Source: Psychroserpens mesophilus (lineage in GTDB: Bacteria > Bacteroidota > Bacteroidia > Flavobacteriales > Flavobacteriaceae). From it: a stretch of DNA of 64,000 nucleotides. Below, piece after piece: positions 1 through 8,524 of this stretch (positions are counted from its first letter, which is position 1; every line of letters begins with the position of its first letter). The position numbers were made by a program, and so were the translations under genes. The notes beneath the pieces were generated by a model, which searched no databases, was not told where the DNA came from, and saw nothing but the letters and a program-made list of their open reading frames with translations. The stretch is taken from NCBI RefSeq assembly GCF_000826645.1, contig NZ_JXJP01000003.1, forward strand, positions 186,001 to 250,000, read 5' to 3'.

Positions 1-410
1 GCAACAACGCGGCATGCTGTTTCTCTTGCTGAACTTCGTCCTCCTCCTCTATAATCTCTAATGCCATATTTTTTTTCGTAAGTATAATCGGCATGGCTGG
101 GACGATATACATCCTTAATATGAGAATAGTCTTTAGATTTCTGATTGGTGTTTTTGATGATAAATCCAATTGGAGTTCCTGTTGTTTTTCCTTCAAATAA
201 TCCAGAGAGAAACTCGACAGTGTCAGGCTCTTTTCGTTGTGTAACAATTGCAGATTGTCCAGGTTTACGACGATTTAATTCATTTTGAATAGCTTCTAAA
301 TTGAGTTCCAAGCCTGCAGGACAGCCATCTATGATTCCACCAATAGCCAGACCATGAGATTCTCCAAATGTTGTCAGTTTAAAAATGTTTCCGAAGGTAT
401 TTCCTGCCAT
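1..410 (-). CDS. aroC: Chorismate synthase, N-terminal part (cut by window edge)
   Basis: Chorismate synthase converts 5-enolpyruvylshikimate-3-phosphate to chorismate, the last common step to aromatic amino acids, folate and quinones; it is a cytosolic enzyme needing reduced FMN. The minus strand from the ATG at 410 stays open to base 1 (about 136 codons). The translation begins [20 protein letters not shown], which carries the family signature GESHG, followed by NRRKPGQSA and by [10 protein letters not shown] with [14 protein letters not shown], the conserved FMN/substrate-binding region. The C-terminal two thirds lie outside the window. It is divergent from the phosphoesterase gene at 597. 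Assignment is secure; only the missing end is unknown. Confidence 0.96.
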   Translation of the reverse strand, partial: MAGNTFGNIFKLTTFGESHGLAIGGIIDGCPAGLELNLEAIQNELNRRKPGQSAIVTQRKEPDTVEFLSGLFEGKTTGTPIGFIIKNTNQKSKDYSHIKDVYRPSHADYTYEKKYGIRDYRGGGRSSARETACRVV

Positions 411-596
411 ATAGTAAGTTTTATGCTAAAGTACTTGTAAAAATAGAGAAACAAAAACAGATGGCCATAAAGCAACGTATCAACTGCAAAAAAAACATAA
501 CAATAGGTTAACAATTCGCTTAAATTTTAATAATAATTAATTGATACTTAGTTAATACAGAACATTGTTCTTTGCAATGAATTAGATTATTAGCCT

Positions 597-1439
597 TTGA
601 AAATTAAAAGAAAAATAGAAATTGCTGTAGTTTCAGATGTTCATTTAGGCACCTATGGCTGTCATGCCAAGGAACTACTGACTTACCTTAACAGTATTCA
701 TCCTAAAAAATTAATTTTAAATGGAGATATTATTGATATCTGGCAGTTTAAAAAACGATACTTTCCGAAATCACATTTGAGAGTTATAAAGAAACTTATA
801 GATATGGCTACTGAAGGTGTTGAAATAATTTACATCACTGGTAATCATGACGAAATGCTACGAAAATTCAGTAATACGACAATTGGAAACATTTCAATAG
901 TTGATAAAGTTGTGCTAGAACTAGACGGAAAGAAAGCCTGGTTTTTTCATGGTGATGTTTTTGATGTTTCCATACAAAATGCAAAATGGCTGGCTAAATT
1001 AGGAGGTTATGGCTACGACTTTTTAATTCTTCTAAACCGTTTCGTCAATTGGTGTTTAGAGCGTTTAGGCAAGGAGCGTTATTCGCTATCAAAGACAATT
1101 AAAGATAGTGTAAAAGGTGCTGTAAAGTATGTGCATGATTTTGAAAAGGTAGCAACAGATTTAGCAATTGAAAACAAGTATGATTATGTTATTTGCGGAC
1201 ATATTCATCAGCCGAAAATGTTAATTAAAGAGAATAAGCACGGAAAAACAACCTATTTAAATTCAGGAGATTGGGTTGAAAATTTTACGGCTTTAGAATA
1301 TCAATTTAAACGCTGGAAAATCTATAATTACAACAACGACAAGTTGAGAGCGTTTTATGCAGATGAAGACGTAAAAGATATGGAGGTCAAAGATTTAATT
1401 GCTGCTATTACCATTATTGACAAAAAGAAATCAAGCTAA
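597..1439 (+). CDS. LpxH-like calcineurin-fold metallophosphoesterase
   Basis: A 280-residue protein with all metal-binding blocks of the calcineurin-like phosphoesterase fold: SDVHLG (13-18), NGD (42-44), GNHDE (82-86), FFHGD near 115 and CGHIHQP near 200. In this family the closest characterised members are UDP-2,3-diacylglucosamine diphosphatases (LpxH) of lipid A synthesis, so that role is likely but not proven. The start codon is TTG: an in-frame TAG lies at 591-593, and the next methionine (residue 70) would delete two metal-binding motifs. The stop is one base from the stop of the convergent FAD/Fe-S gene. Confidence 0.88.
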   Translation: MKIKRKIEIAVVSDVHLGTYGCHAKELLTYLNSIHPKKLILNGDIIDIWQFKKRYFPKSHLRVIKKLIDMATEGVEIIYITGNHDEMLRKFSNTTIGNISIVDKVVLELDGKKAWFFHGDVFDVSIQNAKWLAKLGGYGYDFLILLNRFVNWCLERLGKERYSLSKTIKDSVKGAVKYVHDFEKVATDLAIENKYDYVICGHIHQPKMLIKENKHGKTTYLNSGDWVENFTALEYQFKRWKIYNYNNDKLRAFYADEDVKDMEVKDLIAAITIIDKKKSS

Positions 1440-1440
1440 T

Positions 1441-4377
1441 TTATTGACTTTCAAGAAGCGCATGTCTTAAAATTGTTACAGGATGCAATGCCTTCCGTTG
1501 CGTTCCGTCTTTTATTTGATGTCTACAGCTTGTTCCGTTTGCTGAAATTAGAACCTCTTCAGAAGCTTTTCTTACCGCTGGAAATAAGGTCTGTTCGCCT
1601 ATTTGCATACTGATATCGTAATGTTCTTTTTCGAAACCAAAACTTCCTGCCATTCCGCAGCAGCCACTAGGAATGATTGTCACGTTGTAATTTTCCGGTA
1701 AATTTAATACTGCAAAACTTGATGATTGATTGGCTAATGCTTTTTGATGGCAATGTCCATGAAACTTAATCGTTTTAGATTCCTTCGTGAATTGTTCTGA
1801 AGTGATATTGCCTAATGCTATTTCTTGCTGAATGAATTCTTCGATTAAAAAAGTATGTTTTGCAATATGTTCTGCTGAAGCTTTATCATCTGCCAATCTC
1901 AAATATTCATCTTTAAACGTAAGTATTGCTGAAGGTTCAATGCCAATTAAAGACGTGTGTTCTGAAATTGAATCTTTAAAATAAATTATATTCTGATTTG
2001 CTATAGCTTTTGCTTCCTTTAAAAACCCTTTAGAAATTTGTGATCTTCCTGATTGTCTATCACTTACTATGCTTACCTTGTAGTTAAGGTTTACTAATAA
2101 ATAATAGACATCATTAACGATTTCACTTTCATTAAACCTCAAAAATTCATCAATAAAAAGTACAACCGATTTAATTATAGGTTGCTCAACTTTATATACG
2201 CTTATTACTTTATTTTCTTTACTAAAATTATCTTCTGAAATTAGTGGTAAACTTCTCTTGCCATGGATTTTAAGTACAGTCTTTAATATTCCAGAAGTTA
2301 TAGCGTTTTTAAATATAAAATTTGATACAACTAGAAATTTAGAAGCAAGCGTATTGTATTTAGTTGAATTTGCAAAAAAACGATCTCTAAAGGTTGTTCC
2401 ATTAGTCTTTTGATATTGATACTGGAATTCTGCCTTTAAACTGGCAACATCAACACTACTCGGACATTCACTAGCACAAGCTTTACAACTCAAACACAAA
2501 TCGAAGACGTCTTTTAATTCTTTATGATTGAATTTATTGGGTTTATCAGATTGGGTCAAGAACTCACGTAAGGCATTGGCACGCGCTCTGGTGGTATCTT
2601 TTTCATTTCGTGTTGCTCTGTAACTCGGACACATCGTTCCGCCAAATTCTGGAAGCTTTCTGCAATCGCCTGAACCATTACATTTTTCAGCTTCTCGCAA
2701 AATACCTAAGGAACTTGAAAAATCTAAAAGCGTTTCTATTTCAGGTTCTTGTCTGTCAGGTTCATAACGAAGCGATTTATCCATAGGAAACGCATCGACA
2801 ATCTTTCCTGGATTTAAAATGTTGTTGGGATCAAAAGCCGATTTAATTCTTTTTAAAATCTCGTAATTGTCTTCGCCAATCATCAATGGAATAAATTCAG
2901 CTCTAACAATGCCATCGCCATGTTCTCCACTCATGGAGCCTTGATATTTCTTTACGAGATGCGCAACATCAGTAGTTATTTTCCTGAATAACTCTACATC
3001 TGCTTTCTTTTTTAAATTCAGTATTGGACGTAAATGCAACTCTCCTGCTCCAGCATGCGCGTAATACACAGCGTTTTGTCCATGATTTTGCATCAACAAA
3101 GTAAACTCTTCAATGTAGTTTGATAAATCGGAAACAGAAACTGCTGTATCTTCAATACAAGCTGCTGTTTTCTGGTCACCTATCATGTTTCCTAGCAAAC
3201 CTAATCCTGCTTTTCGAAGTTCATTCGCTTTATCAATATCTTTACCTAAAAGTATTGGATTAGCATAGCTTAATTCAGATAATTCAAGTGTTTGCAGAAC
3301 ATCCTGAGCTATCCTTGTTGCATCTTCAAGGGTTTCAGCTTTGACTTCACACATTAAAATCGCTTTAGGATCACCAACGATAAACGATCTGTTTTCCTGT
3401 TGCGTCTTGTTGTGTTTTGTGAGGTCTAAAATGGTTTTATCCATCATTTCACATGTAAACAAATTATGCTTCATGATAGGCTCGACAGCATTTAAACAAG
3501 ATTGAATACTATCAAAATGGGCAGCAATCATGATAGATTCTGAAGGAGGCAACACATCTAACTGTAAGGTGATTTGTGTTGTAAATGCAAGTGTGCCTTC
3601 GCTACCGGAAAGCAACTTGCACATATTAAACTTGTTGTTAGATTTTGAAAAGACACCCGTATGAATCAATTCATCTATGGCATAACCCGTATTTCTTCTG
3701 TGTATTTCAGGCTTCGGAAAGTTGTCTGAAATTTGTTGTCGCACCTCCTTTGATGACAATTCCTTATAGATTTGGTTGTAAATTTCACCTTCTAGATCAG
3801 CTTGTTGTGTTTTTTTCAGAAAAGCTTCAGAAGTTAATTCAGAAAATACCACTTCACTCCCATCACTCAAAATAGTATGCAATTCAAGAACCTTATCTCG
3901 AGTTACACCATACTGAATAGAGGTTGTTCCTGAAGAATTATTTCCAACCATTCCACCAATCATGCAACGATTTGATGTCGAAGTAGTTGGACCAAAAAAG
4001 AGTCCGAAAGGTTTTAAATAGTTATTTAATTCATCGCGCACAACACCTGGCTGAACCGTAACAGTCTTCGCTTTTTCATTGACATCCAATATTTTAGTGA
4101 AATACTTGGATACATCAACTACTATGCCTTCTCCGACACATTGACCAGCCAAAGACGTACCTGCCGTTCTGGGAATTAATGATGATTTATGAGTTGTTGC
4201 AAACCTAATGAGTTGTTTAATATCAGAATGTGTTTTAGGTAACGCAACTGCTAATGGCAACTTTCTATACACAGAAGCATCAGTTGCATACAATGCTTTC
4301 ATTAACGCATCGTAATACAAATCACCTGATAAACTTGACTTTAGCTTGTTTAGTTCATGAATACTAATGCTTGGCAT
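1441..4377 (-). CDS. FAD-linked oxidase / 4Fe-4S / CCG-domain fusion protein (YdiJ-type)
   Basis: A 978-residue fusion. An FAD-binding PCMH-type domain comes first (about 45-270, with PRTAGTSLAGQC and GGMVGNNSSGT), then the FAD-oxidase C-terminal domain (about 270-530, with HAGAGELHLRP and GEHGDGIVRAEF). A ferredoxin-like region with CNGSGDC...CPSYR and CLSCKACASECP follows (about 565-650), and a CCG heterodisulfide-reductase-like domain (SGCCGMAGSFG near 905) ends the protein. This matches the D-2-hydroxyacid dehydrogenase family that includes E. coli YdiJ and D-lactate dehydrogenase-like enzymes; it would oxidise a D-2-hydroxyacid and pass electrons through Fe-S clusters to an unknown acceptor. 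The exact substrate cannot be read from sequence. No signal peptide is visible, so it is likely cytosolic or peripheral to the membrane. Confidence 0.9.
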   Translation of the reverse strand: MPSISIHELNKLKSSLSGDLYYDALMKALYATDASVYRKLPLAVALPKTHSDIKQLIRFATTHKSSLIPRTAGTSLAGQCVGEGIVVDVSKYFTKILDVNEKAKTVTVQPGVVRDELNNYLKPFGLFFGPTTSTSNRCMIGGMVGNNSSGTTSIQYGVTRDKVLELHTILSDGSEVVFSELTSEAFLKKTQQADLEGEIYNQIYKELSSKEVRQQISDNFPKPEIHRRNTGYAIDELIHTGVFSKSNNKFNMCKLLSGSEGTLAFTTQITLQLDVLPPSESIMIAAHFDSIQSCLNAVEPIMKHNLFTCEMMDKTILDLTKHNKTQQENRSFIVGDPKAILMCEVKAETLEDATRIAQDVLQTLELSELSYANPILLGKDIDKANELRKAGLGLLGNMIGDQKTAACIEDTAVSVSDLSNYIEEFTLLMQNHGQNAVYYAHAGAGELHLRPILNLKKKADVELFRKITTDVAHLVKKYQGSMSGEHGDGIVRAEFIPLMIGEDNYEILKRIKSAFDPNNILNPGKIVDAFPMDKSLRYEPDRQEPEIETLLDFSSSLGILREAEKCNGSGDCRKLPEFGGTMCPSYRATRNEKDTTRARANALREFLTQSDKPNKFNHKELKDVFDLCLSCKACASECPSSVDVASLKAEFQYQYQKTNGTTFRDRFFANSTKYNTLASKFLVVSNFIFKNAITSGILKTVLKIHGKRSLPLISEDNFSKENKVISVYKVEQPIIKSVVLFIDEFLRFNESEIVNDVYYLLVNLNYKVSIVSDRQSGRSQISKGFLKEAKAIANQNIIYFKDSISEHTSLIGIEPSAILTFKDEYLRLADDKASAEHIAKHTFLIEEFIQQEIALGNITSEQFTKESKTIKFHGHCHQKALANQSSSFAVLNLPENYNVTIIPSGCCGMAGSFGFEKEHYDISMQIGEQTLFPAVRKASEEVLISANGTSCRHQIKDGTQRKALHPVTILRHALLESQ

Positions 4378-4453
4378 GGTGAATGAGTCAAAATTTTAGT
4401 GAAATAGGATATAATTTTGTCTTAAAATTAATGCTATTGATTCAATTTTAACA

Positions 4454-4461
4454 TAATTTTG
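4454..4461 (+). promoter_or_regulatory. Probable -7 element (TAATTTTG) for the 4523 gene
   Basis: TAATTTTG fits the Bacteroidota -7 consensus TAnnTTTG and lies 61 bases before the ATG. A second identical copy sits at 4412-4419. Neither has an obvious TTTG at the usual upstream distance, so the choice between them is open. Confidence 0.35.
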
Positions 4462-4522
4462 CCGTTATAATTTTACGACAACATTAATAATTAATTGAAC
4501 TTAAATTAAAAACTCTTAAATT

Positions 4523-5008
4523 ATGAAAAGATTATGTTTAGTAGCAGTAGCGTTTTTTGGCTTTATAACAGCATCTAGCGCTCAGGATATTTCCGATAAC
4601 GCCATTGGTATTCGTTTAGGCGATAGCGATGGATTTGGAGCAGAAATCTCTTACCAAAGAGCTTTAGGAGACAACAATCGCTTAGAATTAGATTTAGGGT
4701 TGCGAAGCGGAAATAACTACAATGGCTTCAAATTAGCTGGACTGTACCAATGGGTATGGCAACTTGACGGTAACTTTAACTGGTATGCTGGTGCAGGTGG
4801 AGGAATTGGATCTTACAGTTTTGACAATGTCCCAAGAGGATTTGATGACAGTGAGACTTTTTTATTTTTAGCTGGAGATATTGGTATTGAATATAATTTT
4901 GATATTCCATTACAACTATCTATTGATGCTAGACCAGAATTTGGATTTGGAGATTATAGAGACGACTTAGATTTTGATATCGCACTTGGTGTAAGATACA
5001 GATTCTAA
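4523..5008 (+). CDS. Small outer-membrane beta-barrel protein
   Basis: A 161-residue protein with a clear signal peptide (hydrophobic residues 4-18, cleavage expected after SSAQ near residue 21). The mature part alternates hydrophobic and polar residues with many Gly and aromatic residues (for example YAGAGGGIGSY), and it ends in GVRYRF. A terminal Phe is the usual outer-membrane insertion signal of beta-barrel proteins. Length and pattern fit the eight-strand OmpW/OprF-like small barrels. No specific ligand can be inferred. A strong hairpin terminator follows the stop. Confidence 0.8.
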   Translation: MKRLCLVAVAFFGFITASSAQDISDNAIGIRLGDSDGFGAEISYQRALGDNNRLELDLGLRSGNNYNGFKLAGLYQWVWQLDGNFNWYAGAGGGIGSYSFDNVPRGFDDSETFLFLAGDIGIEYNFDIPLQLSIDARPEFGFGDYRDDLDFDIALGVRYRF

Positions 5009-5027
5009 TCATATGTATTCATGAAAA

Positions 5028-5062
5028 ACAGCCACTTGAATTTCAGGTGGCTGTTTTTTTTT
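5028..5062. terminator. Bidirectional intrinsic terminator
   Basis: ACAGCCAC (5028-5035) pairs with GTGGCTGT (5047-5054), extended inwards by four pairs including one G-T; a run of T follows on the plus strand and a run of A precedes it. It serves the convergent genes at 4523 and 5061 and overlaps the last codons of the latter. Confidence 0.85.
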
Positions 5063-5576
5063 ACAGATACCGTTCTTTTATTATTTTACAATGGTGATTA
5101 CCATGCCCAATCAAAATAAAACCTATGGCTCTGACTGAGATATTATTATTACTAGCATTCCCCATTTGAATTAACATATCCTTTGAAAAACTTTCGAATA
5201 ACGCAACAGTTGCCTGTCTTAAAACATGTAATTCATTCAGTAAATCCTGTTTAGATCTTCTGTTTGCCTCACTGGAAACAGCATAATCGTCTTCGTCATA
5301 ACCTGGCAAAGCTTTTTTTTCTTTTCTGGCAAATGACAAAGCCCTAAACGTAAATACGCGTTCAGTGTCAATTATATGCTGAATAAGTTCTTTAATCGTC
5401 CACTTGCCCTCGGCATAAGCATAATCATACTTGTCATCAGAAATAGATTCTAAAAAAGTAATGATATCATCTCCATTTTGCTTTAATCCCTTAATTAAAT
5501 TTAAGGCTCCTGCACAATCAATATATAGCTGAAAATATGGATTGTATTCGCTTTTGTCTAGCTGATCTTTAGTCAT
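5061..5576 (-). CDS. DinB-superfamily protein
   Basis: A protein of about 171 residues of the DinB/YfiT four-helix-bundle superfamily. Visible family features are GKWTIKELIQHIIDTERVF in the first half, the central ARKEKKALPGYDEDDYA block, and GHGNHH near the C-terminus; the spaced histidines form the metal site in this superfamily. Members include metal-dependent thiol transferases, but many have no assigned role, and none is assigned here. I place the start at the ATG at 5576 (MTKDQL), not at 5597, because the homologous N-terminus in this group begins there and 5597 sits only a few bases from the T-run of the preceding terminator. Confidence 0.8.
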   Translation of the reverse strand: MTKDQLDKSEYNPYFQLYIDCAGALNLIKGLKQNGDDIITFLESISDDKYDYAYAEGKWTIKELIQHIIDTERVFTFRALSFARKEKKALPGYDEDDYAVSSEANRRSKQDLLNELHVLRQATVALFESFSKDMLIQMGNASNNNISVRAIGFILIGHGNHHCKIIKERYL

Positions 5577-5603
5577 TGTAATTAATTTGTGATTCAAAGT
5601 AAC

Positions 5604-5640
5604 AAAAAAATCCCTTTACCATACTATTGATAAAGGGATT
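5604..5640 (-). terminator. Intrinsic terminator of the lrp gene
   Basis: AATCCCTTTA (5609-5618) and TAAAGGGATT (5631-5640) form a perfect 10-bp stem with a 12-base loop. Read on the minus strand it is followed by a T-run (A-run at 5604-5610 on plus). Confidence 0.85.
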
Positions 5641-5672
5641 CTCAAATATTAAGATAGTTATGAGTGTTACGC

Positions 5673-6152
5673 CTACAATTCGTTAAAAATAGTATGCATT
5701 AAGCGTTTTTTGTCATTTATACTTTCTTCTAACGAAATCATGGTTTCAGTTCTGTAAATTCCTTCGATATCGTCTAACATAAAAATAATGTCTTTAGCAT
5801 GAGAAGTGTCTTTTGCTCTGACCTTACAGAAAATATTAAATTTCCCAGTTGTAATATGAGCTACAGTAACATATGGGATTTCATTAATACGTTCTAAAAC
5901 AAATTTAGTTTGAGATGTATTATTTAGAAATATACCAACATATGCAATAAATGAGTATCCAAGTTTTTTATAATCTAATGTTAATGACGATCCTTGGATA
6001 ATTCCAGCCTCTTCCATTTTTTTAACTCTAACATGAACAGTTCCAGCTGATATCACCAATTTTTTTGCAATATCAGTGAAAGGAATTCTAGTATTATCAA
6101 TTAACATGTCTAAAATTTGATGATCAATTTCATCTAATTTGTATTTTGCCAT
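5673..6152 (-). CDS. Lrp/AsnC-family transcriptional regulator
   Basis: A 159-residue protein with an N-terminal winged helix-turn-helix (LDEIDHQILDMLIDNTRIPF, then DIAKKLVISAGTVHVRVKKM, residues 5-50). A C-terminal RAM ligand-binding domain follows (about 68-145, with VAHITTGKFNIFCKV). Lrp-type proteins respond to amino acids and form octamers; the ligand and targets of this one are not visible. The gene is monocistronic: its own terminator lies directly downstream and a TATTTTTG -7 element upstream. Confidence 0.92.
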   Translation of the reverse strand: MAKYKLDEIDHQILDMLIDNTRIPFTDIAKKLVISAGTVHVRVKKMEEAGIIQGSSLTLDYKKLGYSFIAYVGIFLNNTSQTKFVLERINEIPYVTVAHITTGKFNIFCKVRAKDTSHAKDIIFMLDDIEGIYRTETMISLEESINDKKRLMHTIFNEL

Positions 6153-6176
6153 TTCTCAGTTTCTTTAAATTTTAAA

Positions 6177-6184
6177 CAAAAATA
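6177..6184 (-). promoter_or_regulatory. Probable -7 element of the lrp gene
   Basis: CAAAAATA on plus reads TATTTTTG on minus and fits TAnnTTTG, 25 bases before the ATG at 6152. No clear TTTG is present further upstream. Confidence 0.35.
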
Positions 6185-6216
6185 ACGCAAAATTGATGAA
6201 GATAATGTACTAATTA

Positions 6217-7356
6217 TTAGTTTTTTTTCAATTTCAGTGAAGATTTCTCATTATTTATCCACACGAAATCGTTTGCGCTTCCTATTGAAATCAATTCACC
6301 AGCAGCAGTAAAAACCTCATGCCCATTAGCATTCATGTCATTATGAGCAAAAAAAGAGCTCAAATCTGTAATATTTTCGACTTTAGGTATAAATTCTATG
6401 GTGTCATCAATTAATGTTTCTTGATATTGAATTCCAATGTCGCCATTTGGAGTGTTTCTGATGATAATGTCATAAAATAGCTTCTGATTTTCAGGAATTT
6501 TGAGATAATCGGCATATTGTTCTCCTGATATATTATTTTCAGAAATGTATTGAATTGCAACTACCAAAGACTGAAACATAAATTCTCTAGTAAGCTCTCG
6601 ATGGTAATCGTTGAACTGATGTCCTGCTTCAAAAAGAATAGTAGGTACATTATAACTTTGAAATGTGTCTCCTACACAATTAAGATTAAAAGCGTCATCA
6701 TAAATACCTACCTGATTTGGGATTTGTTTCTGGAGAATTTTGTTCATTTCTGAAATGATTTCCATAGCTATTTTTCTAGTATTGGTAATTGTACAGTCTA
6801 CATCTTGAGCTGGAGCCAAAAATGATACGGTTGCTGGATGTTTTGTATTCCCTGCACTAAAAATAGTTCGCTGTCCGTGAAGGTTAAAACAATAATTTGG
6901 CTTAAAAGACTCAAAAGTTTGTCGCAAAACTAGGCTTTCAGGTTGCGATAGATCTTGAGCATCTCTATTTAAATCAATTTCATTTGCATTTACACGTGTA
7001 TATGCTTTTGCGCCATCTGGATTCAATATTGGAATAATTTTAAGCGTACACGTCTCTAAAATAGACCTCGATTCCGCTTCAGAAGCTAATAAAAAATTAA
7101 GTAAGTCAAAAATTGCCTTAGTAGTGGTGCTTTCATTTCCATGCATTTGAGACCACATCAGGATTTTTTTAGAGCCAAAACCTAAAGTGATGCTATAAAT
7201 ATTTTCATGATTAACCGACTTACCAATACTACTAACACACGACTTTAACTTGGGATGTTCTAAAAGCTCTGCTATGGATTTTGTATGGATATAGCGTCCG
7301 TAAAGTGATGACTCTTTGAAAGATTTAAATAGAGAATGTAGTCGTTCTGTTTGCAT
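6217..7356 (-). CDS. M14-family zinc carboxypeptidase
   Basis: A peptidase of about 379 residues. The zinc-binding HGNE of the M14 HxxE motif is in WSQMHGNESTTTKAIFDLL. It is followed by IIPILNPDGA, NEIDLNRD (the substrate-binding Asn-Arg of the family), NLHGQRTIFSAG (third zinc ligand) and LFEAGHQF near the active-site glutamate. I use the ATG at 7356 (MQTERLHSLF) rather than one 22 codons upstream, because the upstream stretch overlaps the promoter and operator-like region. No signal peptide is visible from that start, so a cytosolic peptidase acting on small peptides or cell-wall peptides is most likely. It is divergent from an XRE regulator. Confidence 0.87.
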   Translation of the reverse strand: MQTERLHSLFKSFKESSLYGRYIHTKSIAELLEHPKLKSCVSSIGKSVNHENIYSITLGFGSKKILMWSQMHGNESTTTKAIFDLLNFLLASEAESRSILETCTLKIIPILNPDGAKAYTRVNANEIDLNRDAQDLSQPESLVLRQTFESFKPNYCFNLHGQRTIFSAGNTKHPATVSFLAPAQDVDCTITNTRKIAMEIISEMNKILQKQIPNQVGIYDDAFNLNCVGDTFQSYNVPTILFEAGHQFNDYHRELTREFMFQSLVVAIQYISENNISGEQYADYLKIPENQKLFYDIIIRNTPNGDIGIQYQETLIDDTIEFIPKVENITDLSSFFAHNDMNANGHEVFTAAGELISIGSANDFVWINNEKSSLKLKKN

Positions 7357-7375
7357 GAAAGTATATTGAATAGCA

Positions 7376-7383
7376 CAAAGGTA
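7376..7383 (-). promoter_or_regulatory. Probable -7 element of the M14 peptidase gene
   Basis: CAAAGGTA reads TACCTTTG on minus, a full match to TAnnTTTG, 20 bases before the chosen start at 7356. This supports the shorter start. Confidence 0.4.
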
Positions 7384-7395
7384 AACAAATGCTGT

Positions 7396-7409
7396 TTTAC
7401 ATTTGTAAA
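7396..7409. promoter_or_regulatory. Palindromic operator-like site upstream of the M14 promoter
   Basis: TTTACATTTGTAAA has perfect 6-bp arms around TT and lies just upstream of the TACCTTTG element of the peptidase gene. The same sequence recurs before the adjacent XRE gene, which is the natural candidate binder. Confidence 0.4.
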
Positions 7410-7595
7410 CAACAAAACCCAACCGTTTTGATTACAACATTAAACAAACTAACAGTCTTTCAAGTGAAACGCAAATACAGTATTGCGAAAAATTCAATTG
7501 CTATTTAAATTTTATTTTAAATTATTTTATTTCAGATAATTAAACTAATTTATATAAAGTATTAGTTCTATATAAATTCAAAATTTAAAGTTCTG

Positions 7596-7632
7596 TTGCA
7601 TTCATGTTATAAAATAAGTTTACATTTGTAAC
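7596..7632 (+). promoter_or_regulatory. Promoter of the XRE gene with overlapping palindrome
   Basis: TTG at 7596-7598 and TACATTTG at 7621-7628 are 22 bases apart, fitting the Bacteroidota -33/-7 pattern. The palindrome TTTACATTTGTAAC (7619-7632) covers the -7 element, so a protein bound there would block transcription. Confidence 0.45.
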
Positions 7633-7660
7633 GTTAGAAAGCATGAAACATTTGTTTACA

Positions 7661-8038
7661 ATGATAAACACTGAAGATTTTATAAAAAGACTACAAAAAG
7701 TAATCGACTATTATGGTGAATCTGCATCTTCTTTTGCTGAAAAAATTGGTGTGCAACGTTCTAGTATTTCACACATATTGTCTGGCAGAAATAAACCTAG
7801 TTTAGATTTTGTTTTGAAGGTACTTTCCTCCTTTCCTGAAGTTGAATTGTATTGGCTAATGAATGGCAAAGGCACATTTCCTTCGGAACCTAGAACTGAA
7901 AGTTATGTATTAGAAAATAATGAAGGCACCACATCGAGTTCAAAAATGATTCAAAACTTAAATTCTTCAGATAAAACAATTGAACGTATCGTGATCTTCT
8001 ACAAGGATGGTAGTTTCCAGAATTTTGAAAACTCATAA
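7661..8038 (+). CDS. XRE-family helix-turn-helix regulator
   Basis: A 125-residue protein whose first 65 residues form a Cro/CI-type HTH: FIKRLQKVIDYYGESASSFA, then the recognition part GVQRSSISHILSGRNKPS, then FPEVELYWLMNGKGTFP. The remainder is a low-complexity tail with no recognised domain. The start is set at the ATG at 7661 (MINTEDF). An earlier in-frame ATG at 7643 lies inside the promoter region, and the homologous N-terminus begins at MINT. Twin palindromes flanking it suggest autoregulation and control of the divergent peptidase; this is inference. Confidence 0.85.
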   Translation: MINTEDFIKRLQKVIDYYGESASSFAEKIGVQRSSISHILSGRNKPSLDFVLKVLSSFPEVELYWLMNGKGTFPSEPRTESYVLENNEGTTSSSKMIQNLNSSDKTIERIVIFYKDGSFQNFENS

Positions 8039-8115
8039 TAACCTCATATAATCAGTTCAAGACCACTTGTATTTAGGAATTTGTACATATATCTTACAAA
8101 TCAATTCCCATTTTG

Positions 8116-8123
8116 TAATTTTG
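8116..8123 (+). promoter_or_regulatory. Probable -7 element for the 8140 gene run
   Basis: TAATTTTG (TAnnTTTG) ends 16 bases before the ATG at 8140 and would drive the three tightly linked genes 8140-9645. Confidence 0.35.
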
Positions 8124-8139
8124 CATAAAAAGGTATTTA

Positions 8140-8523
8140 ATGAAACTTCCGTTATTAATTTGCTGTTTGCTTTTAACCAGTTGCTATACCGTTGACCGAA
8201 ATTGTACAGATTTTAAAACAGGAACGTTTGAATTCACTTACGTTGTTGATGGTATTGAAAAAACAGGTACGTTTGTGCGCACCGAATCCTTGAATATAGA
8301 TTACTATGATAACCAAATAGATTCAGCTTCTGTAAGATGGATAAATGATTGTGAGTTTATTCAAAAAACAATTCATCCCAAATCGATGGCAGAAGAAAAA
8401 GCCATTCATTTCAAAATATTGAGCACTACTGAAGACTCGTATACTTTTGAATATCAATTAGCCATGAAAGAACCTTACAAGAAGCGGCGAATTGAAAAAG
8501 GAACTGCAAAAAAAATAGATTAA
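8140..8523 (+). CDS. Small lipoprotein of unknown function
   Basis: A 127-residue protein with a lipoprotein signal: hydrophobic residues 3-13 and lipobox LTSC, so Cys15 would be lipidated. The mature part is short and mostly beta-like (TGTFEFTYVVDGIEKTGTFV, then IRWINDCEF-like text); no domain is recognised. Homologs in this group have, in my recollection, been labelled 'DNA topoisomerase IV' in databases; nothing in the sequence supports that name. It lies one base before the TerC gene and is probably co-transcribed with it. Confidence 0.75.
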   Translation: MKLPLLICCLLLTSCYTVDRNCTDFKTGTFEFTYVVDGIEKTGTFVRTESLNIDYYDNQIDSASVRWINDCEFIQKTIHPKSMAEEKAIHFKILSTTEDSYTFEYQLAMKEPYKKRRIEKGTAKKID

Positions 8524-8524
8524 T

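Larger units (their letters stand above)
7357..7660. other. Intergenic region between divergent M14 and XRE genes
   Basis: This 304-base stretch holds both promoters and two copies of a palindrome of the form TTTACA-TT-TGTAAA (7396-7409, perfect; 7619-7632, last base differs). The sequence CATTTGTTTAC also occurs twice, once per strand (7381-7391 minus, 7648-7658 plus). The middle (about 7420-7590) is very AT-rich and I see no gene in it. Confidence 0.5.

Noticed and set aside
8140-8523. Naming the small lipoprotein a DNA topoisomerase IV
   Set aside because: It is a 127-residue lipoprotein with no topoisomerase motif; the genuine parC and parE lie elsewhere in the window.
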